Assembly (NCBI GenBank): GCA_037043455.1
Contig: JAWPHD010001813.1
Coordinates: forward strand, 229,076 to 293,075
Direction: 5' to 3'
Source of the DNA: Cyrtodaria siliqua
Lineage: Eukaryota; Mollusca; Bivalvia; Adapedonta; Hiatellidae
DNA: 64,000 bases
Part shown: one piece after another, positions 24,769 through 36,849 of the stretch
Layout: every line of letters starts with the position of its first letter
Numbering within the stretch: position 1 is the stretch's first letter
The notes under the pieces: generated by a model
Databases searched by the model: none
The model's input: only the letters and a program-made list of their open reading frames with translations
What the model was told of the DNA's origin: nothing
Program-made: the position numbers and the translations under genes

Positions 24769-25423
24769 AACTTGAGAATTCACACATACATATGTTTTCC
24801 TCAAAGTAGCATATTTAATACATATTTGTGTAAGTATGTTTTTTTAAACCATGACTATCAAAATGAAAGTAGGACAATTTTAACACCTGACGTGGGAAAA
24901 ATGGTGTGGGGTGGGGGGGAGTGGGGTGGGTGTTCATTTCGGAGCCAGAAACGACTAACTGTTCATAAGATTACTGGTGGAAAATATTTCTCATTTAATG
25001 CACTTGGATATGTGTTTCAGGCAAAGCGTGCCATATATGGAGCGATATAGGGAAATAAGGGTAACTCTAAAGGCTATAAAGCAGGAAAATGGGGAAATCA
25101 ATAGTTACCTGTTTCTTACCTGTTTCTTAATATTGCTATTATTGACTTAACCAGCTTGAACTAGTATGTTAATACTTGAACTTGAGTGTGAAAATAATAA
25201 CTGTATTACAATAAATACTGATAAAGGTGATCCTTTGAGAACAAGTATAGTTTTTTTTACGTTTTTTTACGAGTGAATGAATATGTGTAAACTATGCGTA
25301 AATTGAATTATGAGTTGGTAACTCTTAGTTCGACGATCTAGATATGGGGTTTGGCCTGGCTGGTTAAAGCCGTTTATATTGTGTCTTTAGATTTTGGAAT
25401 CTCAATGTAAATTGTATATATAC

Positions 25424-25737
25424 CTCGATGTCCACGTGTTTTTTGGTACATGCATCTTGATCGCCAATTTCTTGTTTCATTTCAGTTGCCGTTTTATCAT
25501 AGATAGCTTTATTGGCAGTGCTTTGTTGTTCTTTACCCACTGCTTGTTCATGTGTTACTTCGCCGATATCATGATCATCGGTGTATTTTTGTTTTGCCGT
25601 TGCTACTTCGATGGAGGGACTGGCAGTTGATGGTTCCCTGTCTTCATTGGTAGGATGATTGTTAAATGTGTCTTCTGCTACCCTGGCATGATTGCCAGTT
25701 GATTGATCTGGTTGACTCATTACTTTCTGCCTCCACC
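25424..25737 (-). CDS. Long exon of the minus-strand gene (about 104 codons, phase 1-0)
   Basis: Acceptor GTTACTAG before GGTGGAGG; donor GACATCGAG followed by GTATAT. The 314-bp exon is open only in the phase that fits its neighbours. The peptide begins WRQKVMSQPDQSTGNHARV and includes IEVATAKQKYTDDHDIGEV and TATEMKQEIGDQDACTKKH. It is highly charged, rich in Gln, Glu, Thr and Asp, poor in hydrophobics, and likely disordered or coiled coil. No known domain recognised. Confidence 0.7.
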
Positions 25738-26059
25738 CTAGTAACATCATAAAAGTTGGTTAATGTTATATTATGAACGCCCATACTAGACTAGAGACAC
25801 ACATACAAAACAATCATAAACACCCTCATCAGTTTTATTGAATACCGTCGTTAGGAAATGTTATACTCTACGCATTGGCATCTGCATGTACCTATATTTG
25901 TGGTAGCAACACAAATGTTCATACATTACCTCCATGTTTGTTATTGTACCAGTTTATATGCAGTAACGTAAAATGTGTGTGTTCTAACATACCAATACTG
26001 ACATACCTATGCTATTTTTGGTTGTTTGTAAATATAAAACAAAAGTGTGTACACAAGTC

Positions 26060-26828
26060 GAGGAAATGTAGCTTTCACAGAACACAGTCAACCAAAAGCA
26101 AACATTAAAACCAACACAAATTACAACGTTAATCATGATAAGAAGCAAGAAGACATTGACATCACACACACACACACACAAACAGTTTGACAATAGAGCG
26201 ACCGACCTATTAAGATCAGTGTCAAAAACCCAATTGCCATCTCAATAAAACGGGATAATGCAAATAAATACATCTCCACCAGGTATATTCTCTAACAAAC
26301 AAGACCGCAATAATAGACAATATAAACATAGCACATATATTCTCATGTGTATACAATTATGAATATAAGAAACAAAAGCCTAGAAAGCTACTATGCTACA
26401 AAGTTCTTATTGACTTGACCCAAGCCAGAATGAATGAATGGTGTTTTACGGCACGTCGACACATATAAAGGTCATATTGTGCGCAAAAACTGATGAAGGA
26501 TGGAAATATGAAATAGTAAGTTATACCGAAGGCAAAGTAACAACAGAATCAACCATTAATGGCAAGACACGAACAGACTGAAGACAAACATCAAACGTCA
26601 TCGTCCTTTAACATTTTAAAAGTTACATTTTGCAAATGTTTATCGAAGTTTATGGTAATGCTCTGATGGATTATTTTTTTAATTATACAAAAAATGTCAA
26701 ATATTTCAATCCTCAACTCGACTACAAGCTCTCGAACAAGTTGAGAAACATAAATCCCATATGAAGTTGCTTGGAAAACATCCTCATCTAAATGGGGATA
26801 ACTAACAATATCAAAATTAAAATCTTTT
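26060..26828 (-). mobile_element. Rearranged PLE-A copy, minus strand
   Basis: From 26060 to about 26610 the minus strand carries the PLE-A 3' tail (GGTTGACTGTGTTCTGTGAAAG and CCCGTTTTATTGAGATG landmarks), interrupted by a CA tract near 26164-26181. From about 26670 to 26828 it carries an RT fragment reading FNFDIVSYPHLDEDV and YGIYVSQLV, equal to the IVNYPHLDGDV..YGVYVSQLI block of the 2.09 kb copy. The intervening C-terminal part of the RT is deleted. Non-functional. Confidence 0.7.
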
Positions 26829-27015
26829 TTGCCACTGACCGTTACAAGGCGGTATCCCTATTGTCAACCCTTATATATTTGTGATGTCATATCTTGCCTC
26901 TTATTCATCTTTGTAATTGTTGTTTGTTTCTATGTGTGCTTTTGGTTGACTGCGTTTCTTGAATGCTACATTTTCTGTTCGACTTTTACATCTTCTTTTT
27001 GTCATAGATATTGAT
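26829..27015 (+). mobile_element. PLE-A solo 3' tail, plus strand
   Basis: Starts TGCCACTGACCGTTACAAGG and ends with CTGTTCGACTTTTACATCTTC, the distal part of the PLE-A tail. It abuts the minus-strand RT fragment, giving a head-to-head arrangement. Confidence 0.7.
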
Positions 27016-27439
27016 AACTATTTCACCATTTGAACAGAGAAATGTAAATCGCTAAAAGGGGCAGTACCATCAGAATTATTAGTTTGTTAAAGAAACTATC
27101 CCTCCAATTAACGACAAAATTACAATTCAAAACCATTTATCAAAACCGTAGCCATGTGTTCAGGTCATATAATCGTGTATATGTTTTAGCAGTATAATTA
27201 TGTTTATTTATGGTTTTTTACGGGTGATTGAATATGCGTATAATTTGCGTAAAATGAATTATGAGTTGGTAACTCTTAATTCGATGCTCCAGGTGTTTTG
27301 GGGTTTCAACCAGATAGACATGATCACATTATCAAAAACATGTTAGAATATTGCATTAAACTTTTTTTTTTATTTACATATTAAGACAAATGTTAACTGT
27401 GAAGATATGATGATTTCTTTCACCGTTTAATATATCTAC

Positions 27440-27524
27440 CTGTGATCCCTCTTGTATGTGCTATAGCCCGCTTAGTTAAATCCTGAAGTTCCTTAAAGTT
27501 CTCCTGCAAATCAGCAAATTTACT
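27440..27524 (-). CDS. Exon of the minus-strand gene (28 codons, phase 0-1)
   Basis: Acceptor TTTTGTTTCAG before AGTAAA; donor GGGATCACAG followed by GTAGATAT. The peptide SKFADLQENFKELQDLTKRA continues with IAHTRGITG; regular hydrophobic spacing suggests an amphipathic or coiled-coil helix. The terminal G joins GG of the exon at 25737 to make a Gly codon. Confidence 0.7.
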
Positions 27525-27914
27525 CTGAAACAAAAGAAAATGTCATTCTTACTACAGGAATAAATAATGTTTGTATGTGCATACTAACGCTTGTCTATTT
27601 TAATTTAGTTTGTATTGCATACAAACAGGGATATACAAATTGTTTATCTTTACATACTCTTAGTACGCAAAACTTTGTATTTTTGAATTTCTAGAGATGT
27701 TAAAGATGTTAAAGTTAAATGTGTTTTAACTGAACGAAATAGAGCAACTATTTTGCAACTTTTTATCCATATGGTAACAATTAGAACAAAGAAATACTTG
27801 TGTAGAGCTTTGCTCCTTTTTAATCCGTCCGTTAGTTTGAAAATATTATTTCTTATGGATCTTTGATACGAGTTTATTTCGCATCTCTAATAACTAATAA
27901 TTGGCACTTATTTC

Positions 27915-28005
27915 GCTTCTGACAGAATGGTATATGCGTGTTTGTGCTTGACTGTGGTTCTTGAATGTTGTATTTCCTGTTCGACTTTTATATCTACATT
28001 TTTTT
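27915..28005 (+). mobile_element. PLE-A tail, last roughly 90 bp only
   Basis: Matches the distal tail: TGACTGTGGTTCTTGAATG, then TTTCCTGTTCGACTTTTATA. No other part of the element nearby. Confidence 0.55.
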
Positions 28006-28339
28006 CAGGTTTTAGCATTCTAACATAAAATACAATATTGATTTGAACAAACAACCAGTGGACTAAAAATATTCGAAAATCATTAATTATTTACATGGAA
28101 TACATATACTGACAGTCAAATTGTACGGCCTTCAACATCTTGTAAAACATCTAACTGTGCCAGGCTAGATATAAACAAACTGATCAAACAGGTATAATGA
28201 AATAACTCGACCCCATAGAATAATGACTGCCGCCGGGTCAAAAGGTTATATAGAAAAATGACACACATTCGTTAATATATAAAGAATAACGACCCCCAAG
28301 GTATTAAATATTTACCTCATCCATAAAATGTTGACTGTT

Positions 28340-30075
28340 GGAGGTGGTCAATTTATTATAAGTTTTAAGTATATATGTATAACAGAATGATGCCCTGCAA
28401 ATATGTTGTTTAAGTAAATGGCACTGTTATTTTCCTTCTTTTCTAATGTCAATACATATATGGAAAACGAAATATAAAACATTTAAAGCATTATGTGTAA
28501 CACAAGGCCAGGAATGATGTATGACGGTCTTCACTTAAAACATCATATGGTCGCTTGGTAAAATGACTACTAGACTGTAGCGCATCAACCTATTTCAATT
28601 ACAAATAATAATTTTATAGAGGTACCCCTTAACGTTGTCAATGCATTTCCTCAGAAATGTGTAGATTTTCTAGGCATTACATAGTATACACTCACTGGGC
28701 GGGTAAACCCGGTATCAGCGCAAATGGATTATCGACGAAAATTAGTCACGGTTGCACAACGATAGTGGTATCGGTTGCGCCACAAATAGTCAATGATTCT
28801 CAAAGATGTCTGTTCACCAACGTAGATTTTGAATGAAAGTGATAACTATTTTGTATTTTAGTTAGTGTTAATTCCGAAATATATAATTAAACAATAATAT
28901 ATAAGTTAAACAAATATGTTTGAAAGAAGTGTTTTGCATAGTTCCTCTATAAGCAACATTTTACATCGATTTGTAAAATGAAAGAATTCTTAAAAAATTC
29001 AAAACGTATAGCACTTAATAAATTATGCTTTATCAAAACATGTATACAAACAATTAGACAGTAACATTTTGATCATATCACTTGTCATAGGGTGAAAAAG
29101 AACTGTTTAAAAACTGTGTCACGGTTTCGCCCTGAAAGTGTCACTGCGTCTCGACGACAACATTTGTAATGTACAGGTTACTCAACGATGAATTTTCTCT
29201 TTTCCGAGTCTTACTAGCAGATGCAAACATTATTTTCTGTGGTTTTCATCATGTATATAAGCGGTTATACATTGTATTGAACGTCATAGGGACAGGAAAA
29301 AACAATAGTATAGACATTTGAATAAAAATACGGTATTTAATCATAAAACGATTCCATCTATCATATACGAAAACGATACATAGTGTGGTTCATACCAACT
29401 TTATGAATCTACGTGCGTACATTTAGCTGCCTACTGTTCAGTAGTAGAACAATTTAAAACTATGAACACAACCATCGGTATGGGGTGTCGTATCTCCTGT
29501 GTAAACACCATTTGTTGATATCGCCTATTTCAATAGGTGATGTCACCAAATGATGTTATTAATAAAAGCCAATACGACTTTATGCGGCTTGGGTAGGCTG
29601 GTATAAGTACAAACTAGTGTCAAATACTGTTGTGTATATATATATATATAGGACATTGATCGAACGGTAGTGAACAATGTTTGCTACCGTTTAGGCCCTC
29701 AAGCCCCGGATTGAGCATTAAAATAAGCCTTTCGATTTATTAATCCAGTAACATTTTGACTTTAAAACTACTTGCAAATTATTAAATATAATGTTGATTG
29801 TTCAACTTTTCTTCTTCGTTATTCTACCAAGGGATTACATATATTATTATTACCTGATCTGCTATATAAATGCTATATCGTCATTTCTTGCTAATTCACT
29901 AAGAAAAAGACTGTTCCCGGTGAAAACGAACTGTTACCGGGCTTTAGTTTCGACTGTTTCCCTCACGTGCTGGAATTTCGTTTGCGTGACGTCATGTTGC
30001 TTTTTTCACCATAGGTTCCCATTATAAAACAAATTTTCATTTTCACTGTTTCGTACAGTAACATTAATCAGGTAA
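28340..30075. other. Non-coding stretch, no gene seen
   Basis: AT-rich intronic-looking DNA with a TA microsatellite at about 29634-29651 and a small hairpin ATCGCCTATTTCAATAGGTGAT near 29520. Nothing else supported. Confidence 0.5.
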
Positions 30076-30079
30076 TAAA

Positions 30080-30251
30080 ACAGTTATCACATGTGTGTTT
30101 GGGGAACAGTCAAAACTGTTTTCCCTTGGTGTCGGGGGATGTCAGTGTGAACTGTTTCCCTCGGCCTATCGGCCCAGGGAAACAGACTGCCATCCCCTTC
30201 ACCTCGGGAAAACAGTTCTGACTGTTCCCCAAACACACATGTGATAACTGT
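30080..30251. mobile_element. Foldback element, 172-bp near-perfect palindrome
   Basis: The left arm starts ACAGTTATCACATGTGTG and the right arm ends CACACATGTGATAACTGT. Inside, TTTGGGGAACAGTCA pairs with TGACTGTTCCCCAAA, CTGTTTTCCC with GGGAAAACAG, and CTGTTTCCCT with AGGGAAACAG, closing on GGCC TATC GGCC. A related CTGTTCCCGG..ACTGTTTCCC stretch at 29905-29960 lies just outside. No ORF; consistent with a foldback or MITE-like element. Confidence 0.75.
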
Positions 30252-30254
30252 ATA

Positions 30255-31850
30255 CTGTACGATATATAATCAACTGTTAGTAATATGCAAAAAAATAATT
30301 TTTCGCCTTATGCTATCCTTATTATTAATATTAATGATTAAAAACATGCCTTGTTTTATGTAGCAAAAATAAGTTGAATGAACTCGATTGCCTTGTGTCA
30401 CTTTAAGGTGGGCTCATCACTTTCATCTTCCATAGCTGTACTAACATCTACATTCTTTAGGCATATGGAAGATCCTTTCTCAAAAGAAACCTGCATCACA
30501 CTTTCAAACCTACTAGCAGCTACGATTCCCTCATTAGATAACCCTGTAATTGTCGTAGAAAATCCATGACACGTTAAGGGAGAAACCGTGACATTTGAAT
30601 TGCAATCGTCACGACACCGAGACGCTTTTATACAATGACATTGTTATGCCGAATAATTACATAATACAGGCAGTATTGATTTTTCGTAGCGCAACCGTTA
30701 CTGTTTTGTATCGAGAATCAATTAGCGCTGATACTGGGTTTACCCCTAGTGACAATATTGATTTCTGAGCGATAATTATGTTTTTCTAAGATGGATGAGC
30801 AGTTCCTCGACGTATAAAAATTACAAAAATGAACCTTATTGTTGTTTACATGGTATAAATGTTCGACTTCAAGTACACCACACATGTTAATACTAGAAAA
30901 AAACAAAACCATAAGCTGAATACATTAGGAAAGAAGCATGATTGTGTAAAGGCAACATGTTGGCAAACATATACATGTATACATATATAACTCAGATCGC
31001 GCAGGGAAGATACTTCTGCAGTACATTTTAAAAGTGAGTGATGTATGATAAATGTTTTTAGGTAGGAGAGCGAACAAGCCGGCAGGTGTAATGAATTTGC
31101 TACCAACACTGTGAAATAACTTCCAATTCATTTAGCCATGATGTTTTTCAGAATTCACAAATTTAAACCGAGGTGCTAGTCTCATAAAAGTCAAAACAAA
31201 AATCAATGCCGTCAACGCCCCTTCACACAGACGCTGTCATATGTAGAAACATAACAGAATGCGCAACATGTGTCAATATTCAAATGGAATCCTTTCTTTT
31301 TTGTCAAGGGTCATAGTATTATAGGCTTTTACTAAAAAGTCAATTTTCTATAGTTTATTTATAGCTAACACATGCAGACATACGTTTGTGGTTTACTTGA
31401 AAAGAGAATTATTGAATGAGTTTAAATAAATTGTATTCAATCATGCATCAGTTGTATTGAATCTTTATGCAATTACATATTTATGATGACTATTGTAAAA
31501 ACGCTTTTTTTGCAACCATACGTGGATTTGAAATCAGATGTTTGTTCACAATGTGTACAAATAGCAGACAGTATCGAATACACAAAGGTGGTATTACGCT
31601 TTGGACAGTGACGACGAAACATCGGTCATTTGAGGATAAATTATTCATTTAATTTTGTTTCATGAGCTTGTTTCTTTGGATGCAAGCTAATATCGATTAA
31701 TTTGATGGTTTATCTTATCGGGTTCATAAATGACATGACACTAATATTATTATCGTAAAGAAACAATGACGATACGATGTTAACAACCTAAAAGCACTTC
31801 CAACCAAAACGATAAAACTAGTATAAACATATATATTCAGATATATATTA
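30255..31850. other. Non-coding stretch, no gene seen
   Basis: AT-rich DNA between the foldback and the first F block. No splice-bordered open frame or recognised repeat. Confidence 0.5.
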
Positions 31851-31851
31851 T

Positions 31852-32830
31852 ACCAGGATTTATCAACTATAACAGTTCGCCACTATGCTTTCCTTTTTGA
31901 ATGTGCGATGACCGGACAGAGTGAGGACCCTATGACGACGTCTACCTAAATCAGCCTTTGATGTCTGTCTTAAATTTTTCATACCCTTAAACGTTTGTTC
32001 TCTTGTTTCATGGCTTATGACACGTCTTTGAGTACTTACTTTATGGATTTCTAGGTTTTTGGTTTTCAATATTTTATATAATTGATCATTTAATACTATG
32101 TATTTTACTTATATTGCTTATTGATTCTGCTTTGTTTGTTAGAGAATATAACCTGGCGGGGATATCTTTACATACACTTTCCCGTTTATTGGGACGACAA
32201 TAGGGTAAAAGTGAAGTTTGACGCACCATAGAACCAGCTTTAAACCCCAGCGGCATTTTTGCCACTGACAGTTCCGAGGCGGTAGCCCTGTTGCCAACCC
32301 TGTTATGTTTGTGATGTCACCTCTTGCCTTTTAATCATCTTTGTAGTTGTTGTTTGTTTTTGTGCGTGTTTATTGTAGATTGTGGTCTTTCAATGCTACA
32401 CTTCCCGTTCGCGTGTACATCCTATGAGGAAAGTATGCCAGAAAAGAACGTCCGTTTACTCTATAAGTCAGAGGTGTATAGTATCGTAATCGACAGTTGT
32501 GTATATTTTTTTGTGAAACGTGATGATTCATGTGCATGTACGTAGCCCTAACATTACTCTTCCGGACTGCGATGTGAGTTGAAGTAAGTTGTTTCGGCCA
32601 AATAAATATGTGTTGTGAAGTTAAGTACATACGCATACCATTTACCGAGGTTGAACAGAGGAAATATTTTCTGCAATATGTGAGCGAGCAAATCGACCTG
32701 TATTTAAATACGTCTGACCGGGGAAGGTGTATGATTCGATTAAAAGACACTGCTTTTTGCATCTGACACATGCTAAGATGTAAACAACATGTTTTGTTTT
32801 GCAATTAGTTTAACATTTTATGGCGACATT
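31852..32830. repeat. Segmental duplication block F, copy 1
   Basis: Matches 41765-42715 throughout. It starts with a plus-strand PLE-A end (CAGTTCGCCACTATGCTTTCC, GACCGGACAGAG, stop, then tail to about 32415) and continues in unrelated DNA to GTTTTGTTTTGCAATTAGTT. The open frames in it are disrupted in the sister copy, arguing against coding. Confidence 0.8.
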
Positions 32831-32834
32831 ATCG

Positions 32835-33570
32835 AAGAACAAATAGCCGTTGTGACTTTCTTGTATGAGTCAATCTTAACCCAAACTCAGCGGATGACGA
32901 TGTGGGCCACTCTGTCTCGTTTAGCACGTTTCAATTTCTTGCTTACAAACATGCCGCTCGCAGAATATAATTACCAGTCTACCAGTGGAGCAAAGGTTGC
33001 TATAAAATACTATACTTACCACAAATTATTCCAAACGTTTTGTTTCATAAATACTGTGCTTATTAATACAACGGGTAGCGTGCAAGGCCAAATGGTTTAT
33101 TTATAGTACAACTATAGTGTGTGCCAACAATTACCAAAAAATTGCATAGCTTTTTACCTAAGGGTAAGATTCAAACAAGCGTAAGAATGCATACATGCTA
33201 TCAACGCTTATTCAACGGTTATGTAAGTATTTATATAGAAAAGGTATATCAACAATCATTCTGTCTGTTTTCACTTTTAGCAGCTATAAACCTGTCGGAA
33301 CCTCTCCGCTGTGCATTTGCGCACACTCTGTAAATATACTCCCTATCGTTCGGGACGCTTGCTTCAGCTAAAGGCTTTTTGATATTTTCAGACAGTTCTT
33401 ATTGAACCTAATACGTTGTAAATCAGTGAAACAGCCATTTTTATTGGTACAATCAGATACCTTACTAAGTCGGTTGAGAAAATAAAAATGCACATGTTAA
33501 ATTTGATTTTGATTTGAGATTTTCAATGTAAATTTCTGCTGCATCAAAAACTAAGAAAAAAGAATTGTTT
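32835..33570. other. Non-coding stretch, no gene seen
   Basis: One plus-strand open stretch (32789-33106) has no splice borders or recognisable motif. I treat it as chance. Confidence 0.4.
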
Positions 33571-33588
33571 TCAGGATAATTCGGTTGA

Positions 33589-34611
33589 TATATATATATA
33601 TATATAAATATATGTATATTATCACCGGTGTTCACTTAAAATAGACACCTAACTACAAGGATGATGGATACATGCTAATGACCATAAGAGCAAAGAGCAC
33701 ATAACGGATTATAGCTAGGCGCCCTGCCGTAGTTCGTCCGAAGGTTGTCTGTCCTTGGTAGTTCACAAATGTTTCTCCCTATATATAATTCTGCCTTGTA
33801 AACGTGAATCTCTCACGAGATCCCAATCTAGAAAGTTGCCGTAGTGAGTTCTAATTCTCTCCCTTTATTATATTATATATACCGAATTCACAGTATCCCA
33901 AAGATCCGGCACCTTTCATTGTCACTGTCTCAATATAGCTGTGTGTGGTTGAACGCTTAAATGTGGCCCACTCATATGAGCTATAATTGTATGTATGTAT
34001 GCGTCTATATGTCAATTGTGCCTCCAGGCGAGCGTGTTATGATGTAGAGATACAGTTCATCAACGTGTGTTGCAACTACCTTTTTTAAGGAGTGAATTCA
34101 CATGCCTGATTTCTGTGTATCTCGTCATAGCTAGGCGCCCTGCCGTAGTTCGTCCGAAGGTTGTCTGTCCTTGGTAGTTCACAAATGTTTCTCCCTATAT
34201 ATAATTCTGCCTTGTGAACGTGAATCTCTCACGAGATCCCAATCTAGAAAGTTGCCGTAGTGAGTTCTAATTCTCTCCCTTTATTATATTATATATACCG
34301 AATTCACAGTATCCCAAAGATCCGGCACCTTTCATTGTCACTGTCTCAATATAGCTGTGTGTGGTTGAACGCTTAAATGTGGCCCACTCATATGAGCTAT
34401 AATTGTATGTATGTATGCGTCTATATGTTAATTGTGCCTCCAGGCGAGCGTGTTATGATGTAGAGATACAGTTCATCAACGTGTGTTGCAACTACCTTTT
34501 TTAAGGAGTGAATTCACATGCCTGATTTCTGTGTATCTCGTCATAGCTAGGCGCCCTGCCGTAGTTCGTCCGAAGGTTGTCTGTCCTTGGTAGTTCACAA
34601 ATGTTTCTCCC

Positions 34612-34642
<31 letters not shown>

Positions 34643-34672
34643 TAGCTACTAACTTATTAAATCTCGAGTCAT
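33589..34672. mobile_element. AT-bounded element carrying a 416-bp tandem satellite
   Basis: A TA microsatellite (about 33590-33605), then TATCACCGGTGTTCACTT (containing the palindrome CACCGGTG), about 70 bp of spacer, 2.2 satellite monomers, another TA microsatellite (about 34606-34632), and AGCTACTAACTTATTAAATC ending CTCGAGT. The same two end segments recur around a bare TA tract at 43678-43760. This layout (end, tandem core, microsatellite, end) is what tandem-core non-autonomous elements of bivalves look like; class not established. Confidence 0.5.
33712..34610. repeat. 416-bp satellite, 2.2 copies
   Basis: Monomers start at 33712, 34128 and 34544 with TAGCTAGGCGCCCTGCCGTA, a period of exactly 416 bp. 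The two complete monomers differ at only a couple of positions (for example CTTGTAAACG against CTTGTGAACG, and TGTCAATTG against TGTTAATTG). The third stops after about 67 bp at CTCCCTATATA, where a TA tract takes over. Confidence 0.95.
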
Positions 34673-35004
34673 TAGTTCTAAAACAATGGTCAATATTTTA
34701 TTGATTTTCAAATACGTGCCAGTTCAGTGTATTAATTAATAGCTATGCATTTCTTTTGATAAATTTTGCTTATTTGAAAAAACATTTGTACGTACCTTAA
34801 AATTTGAAATTAGGGTCGGGAAAGGGCAAACATAAATATATATAAGTGTGGCCTTGTACAATGTAAAAAGTGTTGTGGTAATATACATACCTAATCAAAT
34901 GAGCATATTGTTTTCAATTGCTTTAATAGTTGTGCTCTATTTTTAGAAGGGAAGAAATAACAACTAGCTAAAAAAAGTGTTGGTCTTAATAAAAATGTAC
35001 GTAC

Positions 35005-35046
35005 CTTAACAGTGTTAATAAATATCTGCTGCTCGTGTGTAGAGTT
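35005..35046 (-). CDS. Small exon of the minus-strand gene (14 codons, phase 0-0)
   Basis: Acceptor TTATCATTTCAG before AACTCT; donor GTTAAG followed by GTACGT. The peptide NSTHEQQIFINTVK is open in phase 0. Its end phase fits the exon starting at 27524. Confidence 0.45.
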
Positions 35047-36297
35047 CTGAAATGATAAACGATAGTTTATCTAGCAATGAAATACAGTTCTAGTATATGT
35101 TTTACGTAGTTAATCATATATGCAAAACATTTAACTATTTCAGAAATGTGTGTCTTAGAACTCTAGCTATTACATTTACAGAGAGAATATTAAACATGTT
35201 TTCTATCAAATTCTGTAGTCAATACCGAAACGGATTTTTGGTAGTCGTTTAAAAATAGTGCTTTTTAGAATTATACATCTGAATTTAAGTTAAAAGTGGT
35301 TCCCGTGATTTTCTTAAGGGATAGTGGTATTTAGCGCGTGGCGATGGTTGGGTATAGGAGGGGTGCCCCTCCCTATTGTCACCTTTTCCCATACTTTGAA
35401 GTAAAATAGGAGTTCTGGCATACATAATTCACGTTTAAAAACATGTTTCAAATATTACTACAAGTCTGCAATAGATATAATGCCCGATGCGTTACATTAA
35501 ACGTTGTATTCAAGGTTCATTTGCTATCCTAGAATATCAGTTTTATAAATATTTCATTATCAAAGTAATGCAGATAAAAAAGAACCGTTATGTTATTTTT
35601 TAAGTGAATGATATATAAACAAATATCTGGAAAGCGCAAAGTAAAATAATCTTGTATTAAGCATCCGTAAAAGTGACTACACGGATTTACGTCAACTTGA
35701 TACGTTGAAAATTGTTCTGCAATGTATTTACGTCTACGTGATGTATATTTGCATGAACACGATCAATATAAACACATATTGCAGTCATGGTTTTTAAAAT
35801 GTCAATAGTACGAAATGTTGAGGTATCCCGAAGATGGTATTCATATGACGGTGATCATGGAACCTTCAATGTGGTATGTTCACACCATTCCACGGCCAGT
35901 GGAGTATGGTCCGCAATTCTATCCAAATGCTTTGCAATTAACGAGAAAACAATGGGCGAAATAAACAAATGAAATTGAGTTGGGAGCAGAGGTTATCACA
36001 CTTGAGTATCACAGGTAATGACAGTCAAAATACTAAATTAAAAAGCAGGCAACTTATCCTATAGTTGATTAAACTATACTCAGAGCCTTAAAGTATGGAA
36101 TAGTGGAACAACCTAGTATTCGAAATTAAAGTACAAAAACAATGTATTTGTGAATGTACCACCGATATCTGCAAATAAATATCGGGCTCAACTATATTGT
36201 TAGCGTTTCGAATTAAATGATAGGAACATGTTATAAGTTTATTTAAATCATTGAAATAATTCCTTAACCTTGTCCTATCAGTTTCTTTTAAATCTAA

Positions 36298-36378
36298 AAC
36301 GATTTAATATGAATACAGAAAGCAGATTGATATAAAATGTTATAAAAAACCTGTCGTCTGTATTCATATTAAATCGTT
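36298..36378. repeat. Inverted repeat with 21-bp perfect arms
   Basis: The left arm 36298-36318 (AACGATTTAATATGAATA..) and right arm 36358-36378 are exact reverse complements around a 39-base loop. Could be a small MITE or a regulatory hairpin; no other evidence. The surroundings 35050-36740 hold no recognised gene. Confidence 0.85.
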
Positions 36379-36748
36379 AATAAAATAACCATATTTTCAC
36401 AACGTACAATTTTGATAGGTCTCCGTACCCGTAGTTGACCCCTTTTCGAGGAGATAATTAACACATCTCCTTCCTTATGAAAACACACTAATCAGGAGTA
36501 AAGGGTGTACGTTTGTCAGGAGTTTATGCCTCAAGGCGTTATTTGGTCGGATATGTCATTAATTTACACTGAGTTACAGGGTCGCGGTCTGATGAAGAGA
36601 TCGCGGCATGCTTGTTTCAGAAGTTAAGATACCGCTGTGCCATTGCGCCATAAATGGCGAAGGCGGATTTCTGAAAATGTAATTTAAGACTGAAGTTAAC
36701 GACAGACTATGGAGGAAGAGCGGTACCAATAGCTAAAAGTTACTTTAC

Positions 36749-36779
36749 CTTTTGTAACGTTTGATCAATCAGCATGTGT
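36749..36779 (-). CDS. Micro-exon candidate (10 codons, phase 2-0)
   Basis: Acceptor GTAAACAAAAAAG before ACACATGC; donor TTACAAAAG followed by GTAAAG. The only open phase reads HMLIDQTLQK and ends in phase 0, fitting 35046. No upstream exon with phase-2 end was found, so it may be alternative or spurious. Confidence 0.35.
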
Positions 36780-36849
36780 CTTTTTTGTTTACATGAACTG
36801 TGCTTGTTAAAGCTTGCAACAGTTGCTCTTTCAAAATATATACAACCGT

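Noticed and set aside
28316..28334. 19-bp micro-exon, minus strand (QHFMDE)
   Set aside because: Has AG and GTAAAT borders but needs a phase-2 upstream exon, and the chain 35005 to 27524 joins in phase without it.
32370..32804. 144-codon minus-strand open stretch
   Set aside because: The sister at 42441-42647 is broken by indels, and nothing in it resembles a protein family.
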